This document shows positions 1 to 10,454 of a stretch of 42,652 bases of DNA, one piece after another. Position 1 is the first letter of the stretch; each line of letters opens with the position of its first letter. The translations under genes were made by a program, and so were the position numbers. The stretch lies in contig JAUXPP010000157.1 of the NCBI GenBank assembly GCA_030683705.1, positions 1-42,652 on the forward strand, written 5' to 3'. The notes under the pieces were generated by a model, which was not told the origin of the DNA, ran no database searches, and saw nothing but the letters and a program-made list of their open reading frames with translations. Source of the DNA: Polaromonas sp. (GTDB taxonomy: Bacteria; Pseudomonadota; Gammaproteobacteria; Burkholderiales; Burkholderiaceae_C).

Positions 1-143
1 TGCTGCATCACCACCTCGAGCAGGGGCTTTTCCACCACGCGCACCAGCATCTCGTACATGCCGTCAGGTTCGGTGCCGCGCAAGTCCTTGAAGTAGCCTT
101 CCAGGCTGTTTCGCACGCATTCCTCGATCTGTTTTTTGCTCAT
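1..143 (-). CDS. fis: DNA-binding protein Fis (partial, C-terminus outside window)
   Basis: The first 47 codons are visible, beginning MSKKQIEECVRNSLEGY and containing EPDGMYEMLVRVVEKPLLE. This matches the N-terminal dimerisation and helical part of Fis; the C-terminal helix-turn-helix lies beyond base 1. Fis is a small nucleoid-associated protein that bends DNA and modulates rRNA and recombination loci. The start codon overlaps the dusB stop in an ATGA arrangement at 140-143, so the two are translationally coupled, as in the dusB-fis operon widely conserved in proteobacteria. Identity is certain enough from sequence and context, but the DNA-binding half cannot be inspected. Confidence 0.93.
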   Translation of the reverse strand, partial: MSKKQIEECVRNSLEGYFKDLRGTEPDGMYEMLVRVVEKPLLEVVMQ

Positions 144-1192
144 GCGAGCTCCCCCTCCGTCTTGTTATGTTGTTCATCGGCGTCAAACGCTGCGCCCGCC
201 GGCATGCGGTCCATGCGCCCGCCCAGCGCATCGAAAAAGTCCGCCACCGCCCGCCATTGCGCCTGGCTGTCCTCCAGCAAATTCATGCGGCTGCGGAAAG
301 CCTCACCGCCCGGCAGCGTTTTCACATACCAGGCTATGTGTTTGCGCGCGCTGCGCACGCCGCTGAACGCACCATAAAGTTCATAGTGGTCCAGCAGGTG
401 ATCGAGCAGTAAACGCCTGACCTCGGCCACCAGCGGCGGCGCAAGATGCGTGCCGGTTGCCAGGAAATGGCCGATCTCGCGGAAGATCCAGGGCCGGCCC
501 TGGGCCGCCCGGCCCACCATGATGGCGTCAGCGCCGGTGCAGGCCAGCACATCACGGGCCTTTTCGGGCGTGTCGATGTCGCCGTTGGCGACCACCGGGA
601 TGCGCACTGCGCGCTTGACGGCGGCAATCGTGTCGTATTCGGCCTGCCCCTTGTAGCCCTGGGCCCGCGTGCGCCCGTGCACCGCCAGCATCTGCACCCC
701 GGCGCCTTCGAAGGCGCGTGCCAGCGTGACGGCGTTTTTATGCGATTCGGCCCAGCCGGTGCGCATTTTCAGCGTGACCGGCACGCCATGCGGTGCGCAG
801 GCCGCCACCACTGCCTCGGCAATCGCCAGGGCCAGCGGCTCGTCCTGCATCAGGGCCGAGCCGGCCCATTTGTTGCAGACCTTCTTGGCCGGGCAGCCCA
901 TGTTGATGTCGATGATCTGGGCGCCGCGATCGATGTTGTAGGCGGCGGCTTCGGCCATCATCTGCGCGTCGGTGCCGGCGATCTGCACCGCAATCGGCGC
1001 GACCTCGCCGTCGTGGTTGGCGCGGCGCGAGGTTTTCAGCGTGTCCCACAGGTCCCGCCGCGAGGTCACCATCTCGCTGACCGCATAACCGGCGCCCAGG
1101 GTCTTGCACAGGCGGCGGAATGGCCGGTCCGTCACGCCGGCCATGGGCGCCGCAAACAGGTTGTTTGCCAAAACGTAGGGGCCGATGTTCAT
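140..1192 (-). CDS. dusB: tRNA-dihydrouridine synthase B
   Basis: An FMN-dependent enzyme that reduces specific uridines in the tRNA D-loop to dihydrouridine. The 350-residue product begins MNIGPYVLANNLFAAPMAGVTD, the typical opening of a Dus TIM barrel. The active-site loop reads INMGCPAKKV with the catalytic Cys at residue 100. The phosphate-binding segments VVANGDI and DAIMVGRAAQGRPW follow. The ORF is open 26 codons further upstream, but that part has no family similarity, so the internal ATG at 1192 was chosen. It lies directly upstream of fis and overlaps it by 4 bases. The length is normal for DusB (about 320-350). Confidence 0.96.
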   Translation of the reverse strand: MNIGPYVLANNLFAAPMAGVTDRPFRRLCKTLGAGYAVSEMVTSRRDLWDTLKTSRRANHDGEVAPIAVQIAGTDAQMMAEAAAYNIDRGAQIIDINMGCPAKKVCNKWAGSALMQDEPLALAIAEAVVAACAPHGVPVTLKMRTGWAESHKNAVTLARAFEGAGVQMLAVHGRTRAQGYKGQAEYDTIAAVKRAVRIPVVANGDIDTPEKARDVLACTGADAIMVGRAAQGRPWIFREIGHFLATGTHLAPPLVAEVRRLLLDHLLDHYELYGAFSGVRSARKHIAWYVKTLPGGEAFRSRMNLLEDSQAQWRAVADFFDALGGRMDRMPAGAAFDADEQHNKTEGELA

Positions 1193-1316
1193 GGACTGGT
1201 GCGGGGGGTGATTGCGAAAGCGAGGGGTGATTGTAGCTGCCCAAAATTTCAGCAATCGAAATTTACACACGACCTGACAAGCGTCCGCCCTACAGTGCTG
1301 GACGGCAGCTGCTCCC

Positions 1317-1322
1317 TATACT
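1317..1322 (+). promoter_or_regulatory. possible -10 element (TATACT) of the yqaA-like gene
   Basis: TATACT lies 8 bases before the ATG at 1331 and would put the transcription start at about 1329-1331. No clear -35 is seen at the expected spacing, and there is no Shine-Dalgarno before the ATG. If the promoter is real, the mRNA would be leaderless or nearly so. Weak evidence. Confidence 0.25.
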
Positions 1323-1330
1323 CTCTGCAG

Positions 1331-1822
1331 ATGGAACTCTGGCTACAACACCTGATAGAAGCGCTGGCGCTGCCTGAGTACGGATTGAGCACGGTGTTTG
1401 TGGTGTCCTTCATCTCGGCGACCCTGTTGCCGCTGGGCTCCGAGCCGGTGGTCTTCGGCCTGGTCAAGCTCAACCCGCACATGTTCTGGCCGGCCATCCT
1501 GGTCGCCACCGCGGGCAACACCCTGGGCGGCGCCCTCGACTGGTGGCTGGGTTATGGCGCGCACAAGGTGGTCGACAAGTATTCGCACTCCTCGCACCAC
1601 GGCCGGGCCATACGCTGGCTGGAAAAGCTGGGGCCCAAGGCCTGCCTGCTGGCCTGGCTGCCGGCGGTTGGCGACCCGCTGTGCGCAGTGGCCGGCTGGC
1701 TCAAGTTTCCGTTCTGGCCTTGCGTCGCCTACATGGCCATCGGCAAGTTCGCGCGGTATTTCATGATGACGGGCGCGCTGATCTGGGCCTTTCCGGGCGG
1801 CTTCAAGTTTTTGGGCGGCTAG
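1331..1822 (+). CDS. YqaA/DedA-type small inner-membrane protein
   Basis: A 163-residue hydrophobic protein that I place in the YqaA (SNARE-associated/DedA-like) family. It has about four membrane segments. The family-like stretches are TLLPLGSEPVVFG near residue 35, GNTLGGALDWWLG near residue 65 and WLPAVGDPLCAVAGWL near residue 115. DedA relatives are linked to membrane homeostasis and lipid flipping, but the role of the YqaA branch is not settled. The start ATG at 1331 was chosen because family similarity begins there; the longer open frame upstream runs antisense through dusB. The gene diverges from dusB and overlaps the stop of the converging pseudouridine-synthase-like gene by 4 bases (CTAG). 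Confidence 0.82.
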   Translation: MELWLQHLIEALALPEYGLSTVFVVSFISATLLPLGSEPVVFGLVKLNPHMFWPAILVATAGNTLGGALDWWLGYGAHKVVDKYSHSSHHGRAIRWLEKLGPKACLLAWLPAVGDPLCAVAGWLKFPFWPCVAYMAIGKFARYFMMTGALIWAFPGGFKFLGG

Positions 1823-2568
1823 AACCGTTCGGTCGGCAACAGATATCGCCACTGGCCGGGCGCCAGGCTGCTCATGGGCACGCGGCCGACGCGTAAACGT
1901 TTCATGGCCTGCACGTTCAACCCCACGGCTTCACACATGTAGGCGATCTGCCCGGGCTGCTCGCCCTTGAGGGCAAATCGCAGCCGGGTTTCGTTTTGCC
2001 AGCTGACCTTGGCCGGTGGCAGCAACAGGCCCTTGTAGGTAAAGCCATGGTCGATACGGTTGAGCCGTTCCAGGCCGCCGGGCACCAGTTGGCCGGTCAC
2101 GTCGACAATCACTTCATGCTCCATCACCGCGGCGTCTTCGCCGAGCTTGCGCGCCACGCGCCAGTCCTGGGTGAACACCACCAGCCCGCTGGCCGGCGTG
2201 GCCAATGGGGTGACCAGTGCCTGCGCGCTGAAATGTTTTTTGAGCGGGCGGATGCCGGAGCGGTCATCGGCCGAGCGATTCGCCGGCACCAGCAGCTGCA
2301 GGGCCGGCGGCGCGGGCTGGCGTGACGCGTTGCCCAGACCCGCCTCATGGCCGGCCGGCTTGTGCAGCAACAAGGTAACGGGCGTCAGCGCCAGCAGGCT
2401 GGCGTCGCGGTCGATTTCAATCTTCTGGCTGCCCACGCGAAACTGCGGCTCTTCCACCACCACGCCGTCGACCCGCACCCAGCCACCCTCGATGTACTGC
2501 TCGGCCTCACGGCGCGAGCAGTTGAGCATCTGGGCCAGGGCCTTGGCGAGGCGGACGGGTTCGGTCAT
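1819..2568 (-). CDS. RluF/RsuA-type pseudouridine synthase homologue lacking the catalytic Asp
   Basis: A 249-residue protein with an N-terminal S4 RNA-binding domain (about residues 5-50, CSRREAEQYIEGGWVRVDG), then a fold resembling RluF/RsuA 23S/16S rRNA pseudouridine synthases. In active members a GRLD motif carries the catalytic aspartate. Here the aligned segment reads VTPLATPASGLVVFTQD, with Ala at about residue 123 in the Asp position and both Gly and Arg of the motif lost. The C-terminal motif usually NRQIRRM reads PGQIAYM. Downstream parts (LERLNRIDHGFTYKG, MKRLRVGRVPMSSLAPGQWR) remain well preserved, so it is not a random pseudogene. It may be an RNA-binding protein without isomerase activity. 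The start at 2568 precedes the S4 domain. Confidence 0.8.
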   Translation of the reverse strand: MTEPVRLAKALAQMLNCSRREAEQYIEGGWVRVDGVVVEEPQFRVGSQKIEIDRDASLLALTPVTLLLHKPAGHEAGLGNASRQPAPPALQLLVPANRSADDRSGIRPLKKHFSAQALVTPLATPASGLVVFTQDWRVARKLGEDAAVMEHEVIVDVTGQLVPGGLERLNRIDHGFTYKGLLLPPAKVSWQNETRLRFALKGEQPGQIAYMCEAVGLNVQAMKRLRVGRVPMSSLAPGQWRYLLPTERF

Positions 2569-2576
2569 ACGAGCTG

Positions 2577-2676
2577 CACTGTCCGGTCGGGGGCCGCCGT
2601 CGAACCGGCTCCGCCGGGCGACAGGAGGCGTCCCCTGCAAGGGGAGGATGGGCTACACGCAGTGAGACCAGGCAGG
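2577..2676 (-). repeat. interspersed repeat family A, divergent copy
   Basis: Read on the minus strand, this stretch has CTCACTGCGTGTAGC, identical over 15 bases to the copy at 16810-16915, then a CCCCT/AGGGG hairpin and GCCCGGCGG in the same order. It fills the gap between ychF and the pseudouridine-synthase-like gene. More divergent than the other copies. Confidence 0.6.
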
Positions 2677-2687
2677 GGTGTACCTAT

Positions 2688-3779
2688 CTAGCTGCTGAAC
2701 AGGAAATTCATCACGTCGCCATCCTTGACGACGTACTCCTTGCCTTCGCTGCGCATCTTGCCCGCATCCTTGGCGCCCTGCTCGCCCTTGAAGGCGATGT
2801 AGTCGTCGAAGGCAATCGTCTGGGCGCGGATGTAGCCTTTTTCAAAATCGGTGTGGATCACGCCGGCGGCCTGCGGGCCGGTGTCACCGACATGGATGGT
2901 CCAGGCGCGCACTTCCTTCACACCGGCGGTGAAGTAAGTCTGCAGGCCCAGCAGCTTGTAGGCCGCAACAATCAGGCGGTTCAGGCCCGGCTCGTCCTGA
3001 CCGATCTCGGCGAGGAACATCTTCTTGTCCTCTTCATCCATGTCGGCCATCTCGGCTTCCATCTTGGCGCAGATGGCGACCACCGGCGCCTTCTGCTCGG
3101 CAGCATAGGCCTTCAGACGGTCCAGGAAGGGGTTGTTTTCAAAGCCGTCTTCGGCCACATTGGCCACAAACATCGCCGGCTTGGCGGTGATCAGGAAAAA
3201 CTGCTTGAGCAAGGGCAACTCTTCCTTGCTGAAGGCTATCGTGCGCACCGGCTTGGTCTCGTTGAGCGCGGCCTGGCATTTTTCCAGGATGGCCACCAGC
3301 TTGATCGACTCCTTGTCGCCCGATCGCGCCAGCTTGGTCACGCGGTGCAGCGCCTTCTCGACGGCGGCCAGGTCGGCCAGGCACAGTTCGGTCTGGATCA
3401 CCTCGATGTCGGAGATCGGGTCGACCTTGCCGGCCACGTGGATCACGTTGTCGTCCTCGAAGCAGCGCACCACATTGACGGTGGCGTCGGTCTCGCGGAT
3501 ATGGGCCAGGAACTTGTTGCCCAGGCCCTCACCGGTGCTGGCGCCGGCGACCAGGCCGGCAATGTCCACAAACTCGACAATGGCGGACTGGATCTTTTCC
3601 GGATTGACGATTGCCGCCAACTGGGCCAGTCTGGGGTCTGGTACCTCCACAATACCCACATTGGGCTCAATCGTGCAGAAAGGGTAGTTCTCAGCCGCAA
3701 TCCCCGCTTTGGTCAACGCGTTGAACAGGGTGGATTTTCCGACGTTAGGCAAGCCTACGATGCCGCACTTCAAACTCAT
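2688..3779 (-). CDS. ychF: redox-regulated ATPase/GTPase YchF (Obg family)
   Basis: A 363-residue P-loop protein of the universally conserved YchF/OLA1 group. It hydrolyses ATP in preference to GTP, associates with ribosomes and is implicated in oxidative-stress control. The P-loop GLPNVGKST is at residues 9-17, followed by the switch region [17 protein letters not shown]. The C-terminal TGS domain is recognisable from [24 protein letters not shown] to the terminal [11 protein letters not shown]. Length and both termini are typical. It diverges from the membrane sensor gene, with only 31 bases between the two start codons, so the promoters must overlap or sit inside the neighbouring coding regions. 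Confidence 0.97.
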   Translation of the reverse strand: MSLKCGIVGLPNVGKSTLFNALTKAGIAAENYPFCTIEPNVGIVEVPDPRLAQLAAIVNPEKIQSAIVEFVDIAGLVAGASTGEGLGNKFLAHIRETDATVNVVRCFEDDNVIHVAGKVDPISDIEVIQTELCLADLAAVEKALHRVTKLARSGDKESIKLVAILEKCQAALNETKPVRTIAFSKEELPLLKQFFLITAKPAMFVANVAEDGFENNPFLDRLKAYAAEQKAPVVAICAKMEAEMADMDEEDKKMFLAEIGQDEPGLNRLIVAAYKLLGLQTYFTAGVKEVRAWTIHVGDTGPQAAGVIHTDFEKGYIRAQTIAFDDYIAFKGEQGAKDAGKMRSEGKEYVVKDGDVMNFLFSS

Positions 3780-3810
3780 GACAAACCTTCAAAAACAGGC
3801 TGAGAAGTGT

Positions 3811-5604
3811 ATGCGATATGCGATTCGACACATTGCAGGCCTGGTACTGGTGCTGCTGGCGGCACTTGTCGCCGCACCCGGCCAGGCCCAGCCGGTGCTG
3901 GTATTGCAGGACCCGAATGCCACCCTCGACGTGCAGGCCGAGGGCCTGGCATGGGTCGATGTCAAGGCCGAGGCCAGCGTCGCGCAGGTAGCGGCAGGTC
4001 AGTTCCAGGCCTTCATGAGCCCCCCGCGCAGCAACACCATCTACAAGCTGGGCACCCATGCCGTGCTGTGGCAGCACTACCGCTTTCAGCAACCCCTCGG
4101 GTCGCAGCACCAGTGGGTCCTGGAGTTTCCGGTTCCACTGCTCGACAAGGTCACGGTGTACCAGCAATCGGCAGACGGGCAATGGCTGGGGCAGACCGCA
4201 GGCGACACCGTGCCTGTGTCGAGCTGGCCCGAGCCGGGGCGGTATGCCCAATTTTCACTGAACCTGGAACCCGGTGCGGTGCGGGACGTGTATGTGCGCA
4301 TCCAGCACCAGACCCAGATCAATATCCCGGTCAATGTCATCTCCCGGGTCAGTCAAGGCCAGCGGCGACAGGTGGATTACATGCTGATCGGCGTCGTTTT
4401 TGGTGCCCTGCTTCTGCTGGTGATTGCCAGCGCGGCCCAGAGCTGGGTGTACCGCGACCGGCTGTACGGCTGGTATGCGGGTTACGCGGCCATCATGATG
4501 GGCGTCATTGCCACCACCAGCGGCATGGCCGGCCATTTGTTGTGGGGCGACTCCGCCACCTGGAACAACGCTGCGCAGGGTTTTCTGGGGCTGGTCGGCG
4601 GCAGCATCGCACTGCTGATGGTCAGGTCGCTTTGCAGTTCGAACGCCCACTACGCGCTGCTCGACCAGGTCAGCTACTGGACCGCCCTCGCCGGCCCGGT
4701 CCTGGCCCTGTTTTTTGTGGTGATGGACCGGACCTGGGGGGTGCGCCTGATCGGTGTTTACCTGATACTGTGTGTGGTGCTGGGCCTGGTCACGGCATTT
4801 CTGGCGTCCCGGCGCAGGGATGTGGTGGGCCTGTGGGTGCTGGGCGCCTTCATCCCCTTGTCCGCGGCCACCCTGGCGGCGGTGGCGCGCATTTTTGGCT
4901 GGCTGCCCAGTTCCTGGCTGATCGAGCACTCGCTGATGATCGCGCTGGCCGTGGAGGCACCCTTGCTGCTGGTGGCACTGAACATCCGTTCCCGCGAGCG
5001 TCACATCATTGAAACCCGCGAACAGGCCATGTCCAGCCAGGATGCGCTGACCGGCCTGCTGACCCCCCATCTTTTCAGCGACCGCCTGTCTCAGGTGTTG
5101 TCCCGCGCCATGCGCCACAAGGAGCCGGCGGCCGTGGTGTATATCGAGCTGGTCAACTACAACTACATCAAGCGCACGCACGGCATTGCGGTGGCCGAAC
5201 AAAGCCTGTTGCGCAGCGTCATCAAGCTGCGCCGCATCCTGCGCGATGTCGACACGGCAGGCCGCGTCGATGAAGCCCGCTTTGGCCTGATTCTGGAAGG
5301 TGTATCAACGCGCGAACCCGTGACCGAGCTGGCGGCACGCCTGATCGCAACCGGCCTGATGCCGCTCAAGGGTCTCAAGCCCGAGGTACTGCTGCAATTT
5401 CATGTGGCCGGCGTGCTGCTCAACGAGCGCCTGATGGAAGGCCCCGCACTTTCGCAGGCGCTGTCCGACCTGTTGGCCGGCATGGCGGAACGTACGCGTC
5501 GCCCCATCCGTTTTCTGGAGCCCGATGTGACCCGCCCGTCGCCGCTGGAGCGCAATTCCCGTCCAGGTGACTGCGACAGGCCGTCGATTGCAAATTCAGG
5601 CTGA
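3811..5604 (+). CDS. 7TMR-DISM membrane sensor with degenerate GGDEF domain
   Basis: A 597-residue predicted membrane receptor. Residues 1-26 form a signal peptide (LVLVLLAALVAAPGQAQ). About 160 residues of periplasmic beta-rich domain follow, resembling 7TMR-DISMED2, then about seven membrane helices (roughly residues 190-395). The cytoplasmic domain starts near residue 408 with DALTGLLTPHLF, the usual entry into a GGDEF domain. The signature itself is not conserved: residues 484-491 read GRVDEARF where active diguanylate cyclases have R-x-GGDEF. Cyclic-di-GMP synthesis is therefore unlikely, and a regulatory or nucleotide-sensing role is possible. The start at 3811 gives a proper signal peptide. 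The gene ends 6 bases before the converging MOSC gene. Confidence 0.8.
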   Translation: MRYAIRHIAGLVLVLLAALVAAPGQAQPVLVLQDPNATLDVQAEGLAWVDVKAEASVAQVAAGQFQAFMSPPRSNTIYKLGTHAVLWQHYRFQQPLGSQHQWVLEFPVPLLDKVTVYQQSADGQWLGQTAGDTVPVSSWPEPGRYAQFSLNLEPGAVRDVYVRIQHQTQINIPVNVISRVSQGQRRQVDYMLIGVVFGALLLLVIASAAQSWVYRDRLYGWYAGYAAIMMGVIATTSGMAGHLLWGDSATWNNAAQGFLGLVGGSIALLMVRSLCSSNAHYALLDQVSYWTALAGPVLALFFVVMDRTWGVRLIGVYLILCVVLGLVTAFLASRRRDVVGLWVLGAFIPLSAATLAAVARIFGWLPSSWLIEHSLMIALAVEAPLLLVALNIRSRERHIIETREQAMSSQDALTGLLTPHLFSDRLSQVLSRAMRHKEPAAVVYIELVNYNYIKRTHGIAVAEQSLLRSVIKLRRILRDVDTAGRVDEARFGLILEGVSTREPVTELAARLIATGLMPLKGLKPEVLLQFHVAGVLLNERLMEGPALSQALSDLLAGMAERTRRPIRFLEPDVTRPSPLERNSRPGDCDRPSIANSG

Positions 5605-5610
5605 AACCAT

Positions 5611-6525
5611 TCAGTCGAAGCGGTAGCTGGCGCGCACGACCTGTCCGACACGCAGCAGGTGGTCCTCGCCGTCGAGCCGGATCAGGTTCATGCCGAAACT
5701 CAGGGCGCCGTCCAGACGCGGGTCCTGGCGGTAGGTCTGCAGCATGTCGCTGACCTCGGGGCTGCTGATGGCCGTGGCCGGATCAATGTTGGGAATCGGG
5801 CAACGCGCGCAGGGCTTGACCGGCTTGAGCCGGGCCACACCCTGCTCGGTGCTGACCTGCAGCTCATCGAGCCGGTCCTCGTCGTGGGCGGCCAGGGCGT
5901 CGGCGGCCGGACCGGGGGCGGGGCCCAGCACGAGGTTGGGGCGGAAACGTTCCATGCCGACGGGCGCGTTGCCGGCCGCCTGCAGCCTCTCATTGAGCCC
6001 GGCCAGCGAGGCCTCGCTGAGCACCAGCAAGGGGTAGCCGTCACTGAACTGGTTGAGCGCTTCCACGCCACCGGTCCAGCGCGCGCTGGACAACCGCTTG
6101 TGCGCGGGATCGAAACGCACCAGGCGGAGCTTCGCACCCAGGAAATCGCTGAACCACTGGGCGGCCACGGCGCCCATGTCGTAGGCCTGCACCTCGTCGT
6201 TCCAGACCTTGACCCGCACCGGTTCCTGCACCTGGTCCAGCGCGATGTGCAAGGCCAGCATGCCGGGCGCGCGCAGCACCATGTCCTGGGTCTTGAGCTG
6301 CGGCCGGATCAGCGCCATGCGCGGCAATTCGCGTTGCGTCACGAATTCTCCGTGCTCATCGACGACCATCCAGGCGCGGTCGAACTCCAGCCCGGTCTCC
6401 GTCAGGATGGCCTCCCGGACCTGCACACCGGCGCAGGATTTGACCGGATACACCCACAGGGCGCTGATCAGCGCGTTGACATCGGTCGGCGCCGTGCCGG
6501 CTGTTTCGCTCATTGATTCACTCAC
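5611..6525 (-). CDS. MOSC domain-containing protein
   Basis: A 304-residue protein with an N-terminal MOSC_N beta-barrel (ISALWVYPVKSCAG, WMVVDEHGEFVTQRELPRMALI) and a C-terminal MOSC domain carrying the conserved CARCPIPNIDP stretch. MOSC proteins bind molybdenum cofactor through a conserved cysteine and include mARC-type reductases and Moco sulfurase C-terminal domains. The substrate here is unknown. GTG at 6525 is preferred because GGAGG lies 10 bases upstream; the ATG at 6513 has no ribosome binding site at a workable distance but remains an alternative. It is convergent with the sensor gene and divergent from the monooxygenase gene. Confidence 0.85.
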   Translation of the reverse strand: MSESMSETAGTAPTDVNALISALWVYPVKSCAGVQVREAILTETGLEFDRAWMVVDEHGEFVTQRELPRMALIRPQLKTQDMVLRAPGMLALHIALDQVQEPVRVKVWNDEVQAYDMGAVAAQWFSDFLGAKLRLVRFDPAHKRLSSARWTGGVEALNQFSDGYPLLVLSEASLAGLNERLQAAGNAPVGMERFRPNLVLGPAPGPAADALAAHDEDRLDELQVSTEQGVARLKPVKPCARCPIPNIDPATAISSPEVSDMLQTYRQDPRLDGALSFGMNLIRLDGEDHLLRVGQVVRASYRFD

Positions 6526-6599
6526 TTGGACCTGTCCTCCAGAAAATTGACTTCCGTCCCCACAAGTGTGCGATTTTGCACCGCCTTCTAAAATGGGCC

Positions 6600-7709
6600 A
6601 TGTCCAAACCCTTTGATGTCTGTATCCGCGGCGGCGGCGTGGTCGGCCGCACCCTGGCCCTGCTGCTGGCGCGCGAACGCCTGCGGGTGGCGCTGGTCGC
6701 CCGCCCTGCACCGGACAGCCCGGCCGCGCCGCCTGTGCAGGACGTGCGTGCCTACGCGCTGAACAGCGCCTCGCGGCAGCTGCTGGAATCGCTGCGGGCC
6801 TGGCCCGAGGCGCCCGCGGCCACGGCGGTGAAGGACATGCAGGTCTGGGGTGACGACGGCGGTCACCTCGAATTCAGCGCCGGCGGCGGCACGCCCCTGG
6901 CCTGGATCGTCGACGTGCCCGCGCTGGAGCAGCAACTGGCCGAAGCCGTGCGTTACCAGCCGCAGATAGAAACCGTGCCGGCGCCGGTGGCGGCCGCACT
7001 CAGCGTGGTGTGCGAAGGCAAGGCCAGCAGCAGCCGCAACGACTTCGGCGCCGCCTGGACCGTCAAGCCCTACCCCCAAAAAGCCCTTGCCGCGCGGCTG
7101 CAGAGCGACCAGCCGCACCACGGCCTGGCGCGGCAGTGGTTCAGCCAGGGCGAGGTGTTGGCGCTGTTGCCGATGGACGGCGATCACGGGAACTCTCTGG
7201 CGCTGGTGTGGTCTGTCCCTGTGGAACGTGCGGCCGCACTGGAAAAAATGTCAGCTGAAGAATTTTCAGCGGCCCTGCAACTGGCCTGCGGCGCGGAAGC
7301 CGGCCGCCTGACGCTGGCCAGTGGCCGCTCGAGTTGGCCGTTGGCGCTGGCCACGGCCGACCGCTGGGTCGGGCCGGGCTGGGCCCTGGCGGGTGATGCC
7401 GCCCACACCGTGCATCCGCTGGCCGGCCAGGGCCTGAACCTCGGGCTGGGCGATGCCGCGGAGCTGGCTGCGGTGTTGCATGCGCGCGAGTACTGGCGAG
7501 GACTGGGTGACGAGAAATTACTGCGTCGCTACGAGCGGGCGCGCAAGGCCGACGTCGCGGCCATGGGCGCGGTGACAGACGGCCTGCACAGCCTGTTTGC
7601 GCAGACCGATGTGCGCTGGCAGGCCCTGCGCAACTGGGGCATGACGGGTTTTGCGAAAAGCGGGCCGTTCAAGCAATGGGTGACGCGGCAGGCGATGGGT
7701 CAGGGTTAA
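6600..7709 (+). CDS. UbiH/UbiF-type FAD-dependent monooxygenase
   Basis: A 369-residue flavoprotein of the UbiH/VisC/COQ6 family, which hydroxylates the aromatic ring of ubiquinone precursors. The Rossmann motif GGGVVG lies at residues 11-16. The second FAD-binding motif begins at about residue 265 (GDAAHTVHPLAGQGLNLGLGD) and is fully canonical. The central substrate region is divergent, so which ring position it hydroxylates cannot be read from sequence. The start ATG at 6600 was chosen because the Rossmann fold begins 10 residues later. dsbC follows 30 bases downstream and may be co-transcribed. Confidence 0.87.
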   Translation: MSKPFDVCIRGGGVVGRTLALLLARERLRVALVARPAPDSPAAPPVQDVRAYALNSASRQLLESLRAWPEAPAATAVKDMQVWGDDGGHLEFSAGGGTPLAWIVDVPALEQQLAEAVRYQPQIETVPAPVAAALSVVCEGKASSSRNDFGAAWTVKPYPQKALAARLQSDQPHHGLARQWFSQGEVLALLPMDGDHGNSLALVWSVPVERAAALEKMSAEEFSAALQLACGAEAGRLTLASGRSSWPLALATADRWVGPGWALAGDAAHTVHPLAGQGLNLGLGDAAELAAVLHAREYWRGLGDEKLLRRYERARKADVAAMGAVTDGLHSLFAQTDVRWQALRNWGMTGFAKSGPFKQWVTRQAMGQG

Positions 7710-7739
7710 CAAGATGCACCAAAGAAACGGAAAAACACG

Positions 7740-8459
7740 ATGACATTGTTCAGAAACCTCGCCGCATGCGGCCTGCTCGCCCTGGGACTGGGCGCCGCTG
7801 TGGCGCAGGAGGCCGCGATCCGCAAGAACCTGGCCGAACGCCTGCCCAGCCTGCCGCCCATCGAGGAAGTCGGCAAGGCGCCCATGAACGGCCTCTACGA
7901 AATCCGCGTCAGCGGCAACGAGATCTTCTACACCGATGCCGAAGGCAATTTCCTGATCCAGGGCAACCTGATCGACACCAGGCAGCGGCGCAACCTGACC
8001 GAGGAACGCATCGACAAGCTCAATGCGGTGGCCTTCGACGCGCTGCCTCTGAAGGACGCCTTCACCATCGTGCGCGGCAATGGCAAGCGCAAGCTGGCCG
8101 TGTTCGAAGACCCGAACTGCGGCTACTGCAAGCGCTTTGAGCGCGACATGCAGAAGGTCAGCGACGTGACGGTCTACATGTTCCTCTACCCCATCCTCGG
8201 CGCGGACTCCGCGGACAAGTCCAGAAACATCTGGTGCGCCAGGGACCAGGGCAAGGCCTGGCAGGACCTGATGCTGCGCGACCGGGCCGTGACCCCGGCC
8301 AGTTGCGATAGCAGCGCGCTGGCGCGCAACATCGAGTTCGGCCGGAAACACCGCATCACCGGCACCCCCACCCTGATTTTTGCCGACGGCACGCGAGTCC
8401 CGGGCGCCATCAGCGCGCAACAGGTCGAAAAACACCTCAGCGAGGCCAAGGTCCAGTAA
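7740..8459 (+). CDS. dsbC: thiol:disulfide interchange protein DsbC
   Basis: A 239-residue periplasmic disulfide isomerase. A signal peptide covers about residues 1-22 (ending GAAVAQ). The N-terminal dimerisation domain follows (PMNGLYEIRV, FYTDAEGNFLIQGNLID), and then the thioredoxin fold with active site C127-G-Y-C130. The cis-proline segment TGTPTLIFADG is present. A second Cys pair (C-A-R-D nearby and ASC) matches the structural disulfide of DsbC. The length is normal. DsbC isomerises wrong disulfides and is kept reduced by DsbD, which is not in this window. Confidence 0.95.
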   Translation: MTLFRNLAACGLLALGLGAAVAQEAAIRKNLAERLPSLPPIEEVGKAPMNGLYEIRVSGNEIFYTDAEGNFLIQGNLIDTRQRRNLTEERIDKLNAVAFDALPLKDAFTIVRGNGKRKLAVFEDPNCGYCKRFERDMQKVSDVTVYMFLYPILGADSADKSRNIWCARDQGKAWQDLMLRDRAVTPASCDSSALARNIEFGRKHRITGTPTLIFADGTRVPGAISAQQVEKHLSEAKVQ

Positions 8460-8487
8460 TCCGGGCAAGCACCCCTGACCAGGCGTC

Positions 8488-8542
8488 AAAAGTGCTTCCA
8501 GCCCATGATTGGCGGGCGTAAGCCGCTCCTCTTCTGATAGCA
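8488..8542 (-). repeat. interspersed repeat family B copy between dsbC and the M61 gene
   Basis: On the minus strand it reads TGCTATCAGAAGAGGAGCGG, then CTTACGCCC and GGGCTGGAAGC. This shares the layout GCTAT-(A/T-rich)-AGCxGC-xxACGC-GGGCT with the copies at 20070, 34646 and elsewhere. Confidence 0.6.
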
Positions 8543-8578
8543 ACCCGGGGGCCGCCTGTTGTCGGCTATTCTTGATTC

Positions 8579-10408
<1,830 letters not shown>

Positions 10409-10454
10409 GGAAGCGCCGGGGCTGGACCGCCGGCTGGCGGTGGTCTAGAATGAC

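Noticed and set aside
446..1822. Long plus-strand open frame running antisense through dusB into the yqaA-like gene
   Set aside because: Only the part from 1331 has family similarity; the rest is the mirror of dusB in GC-rich DNA.
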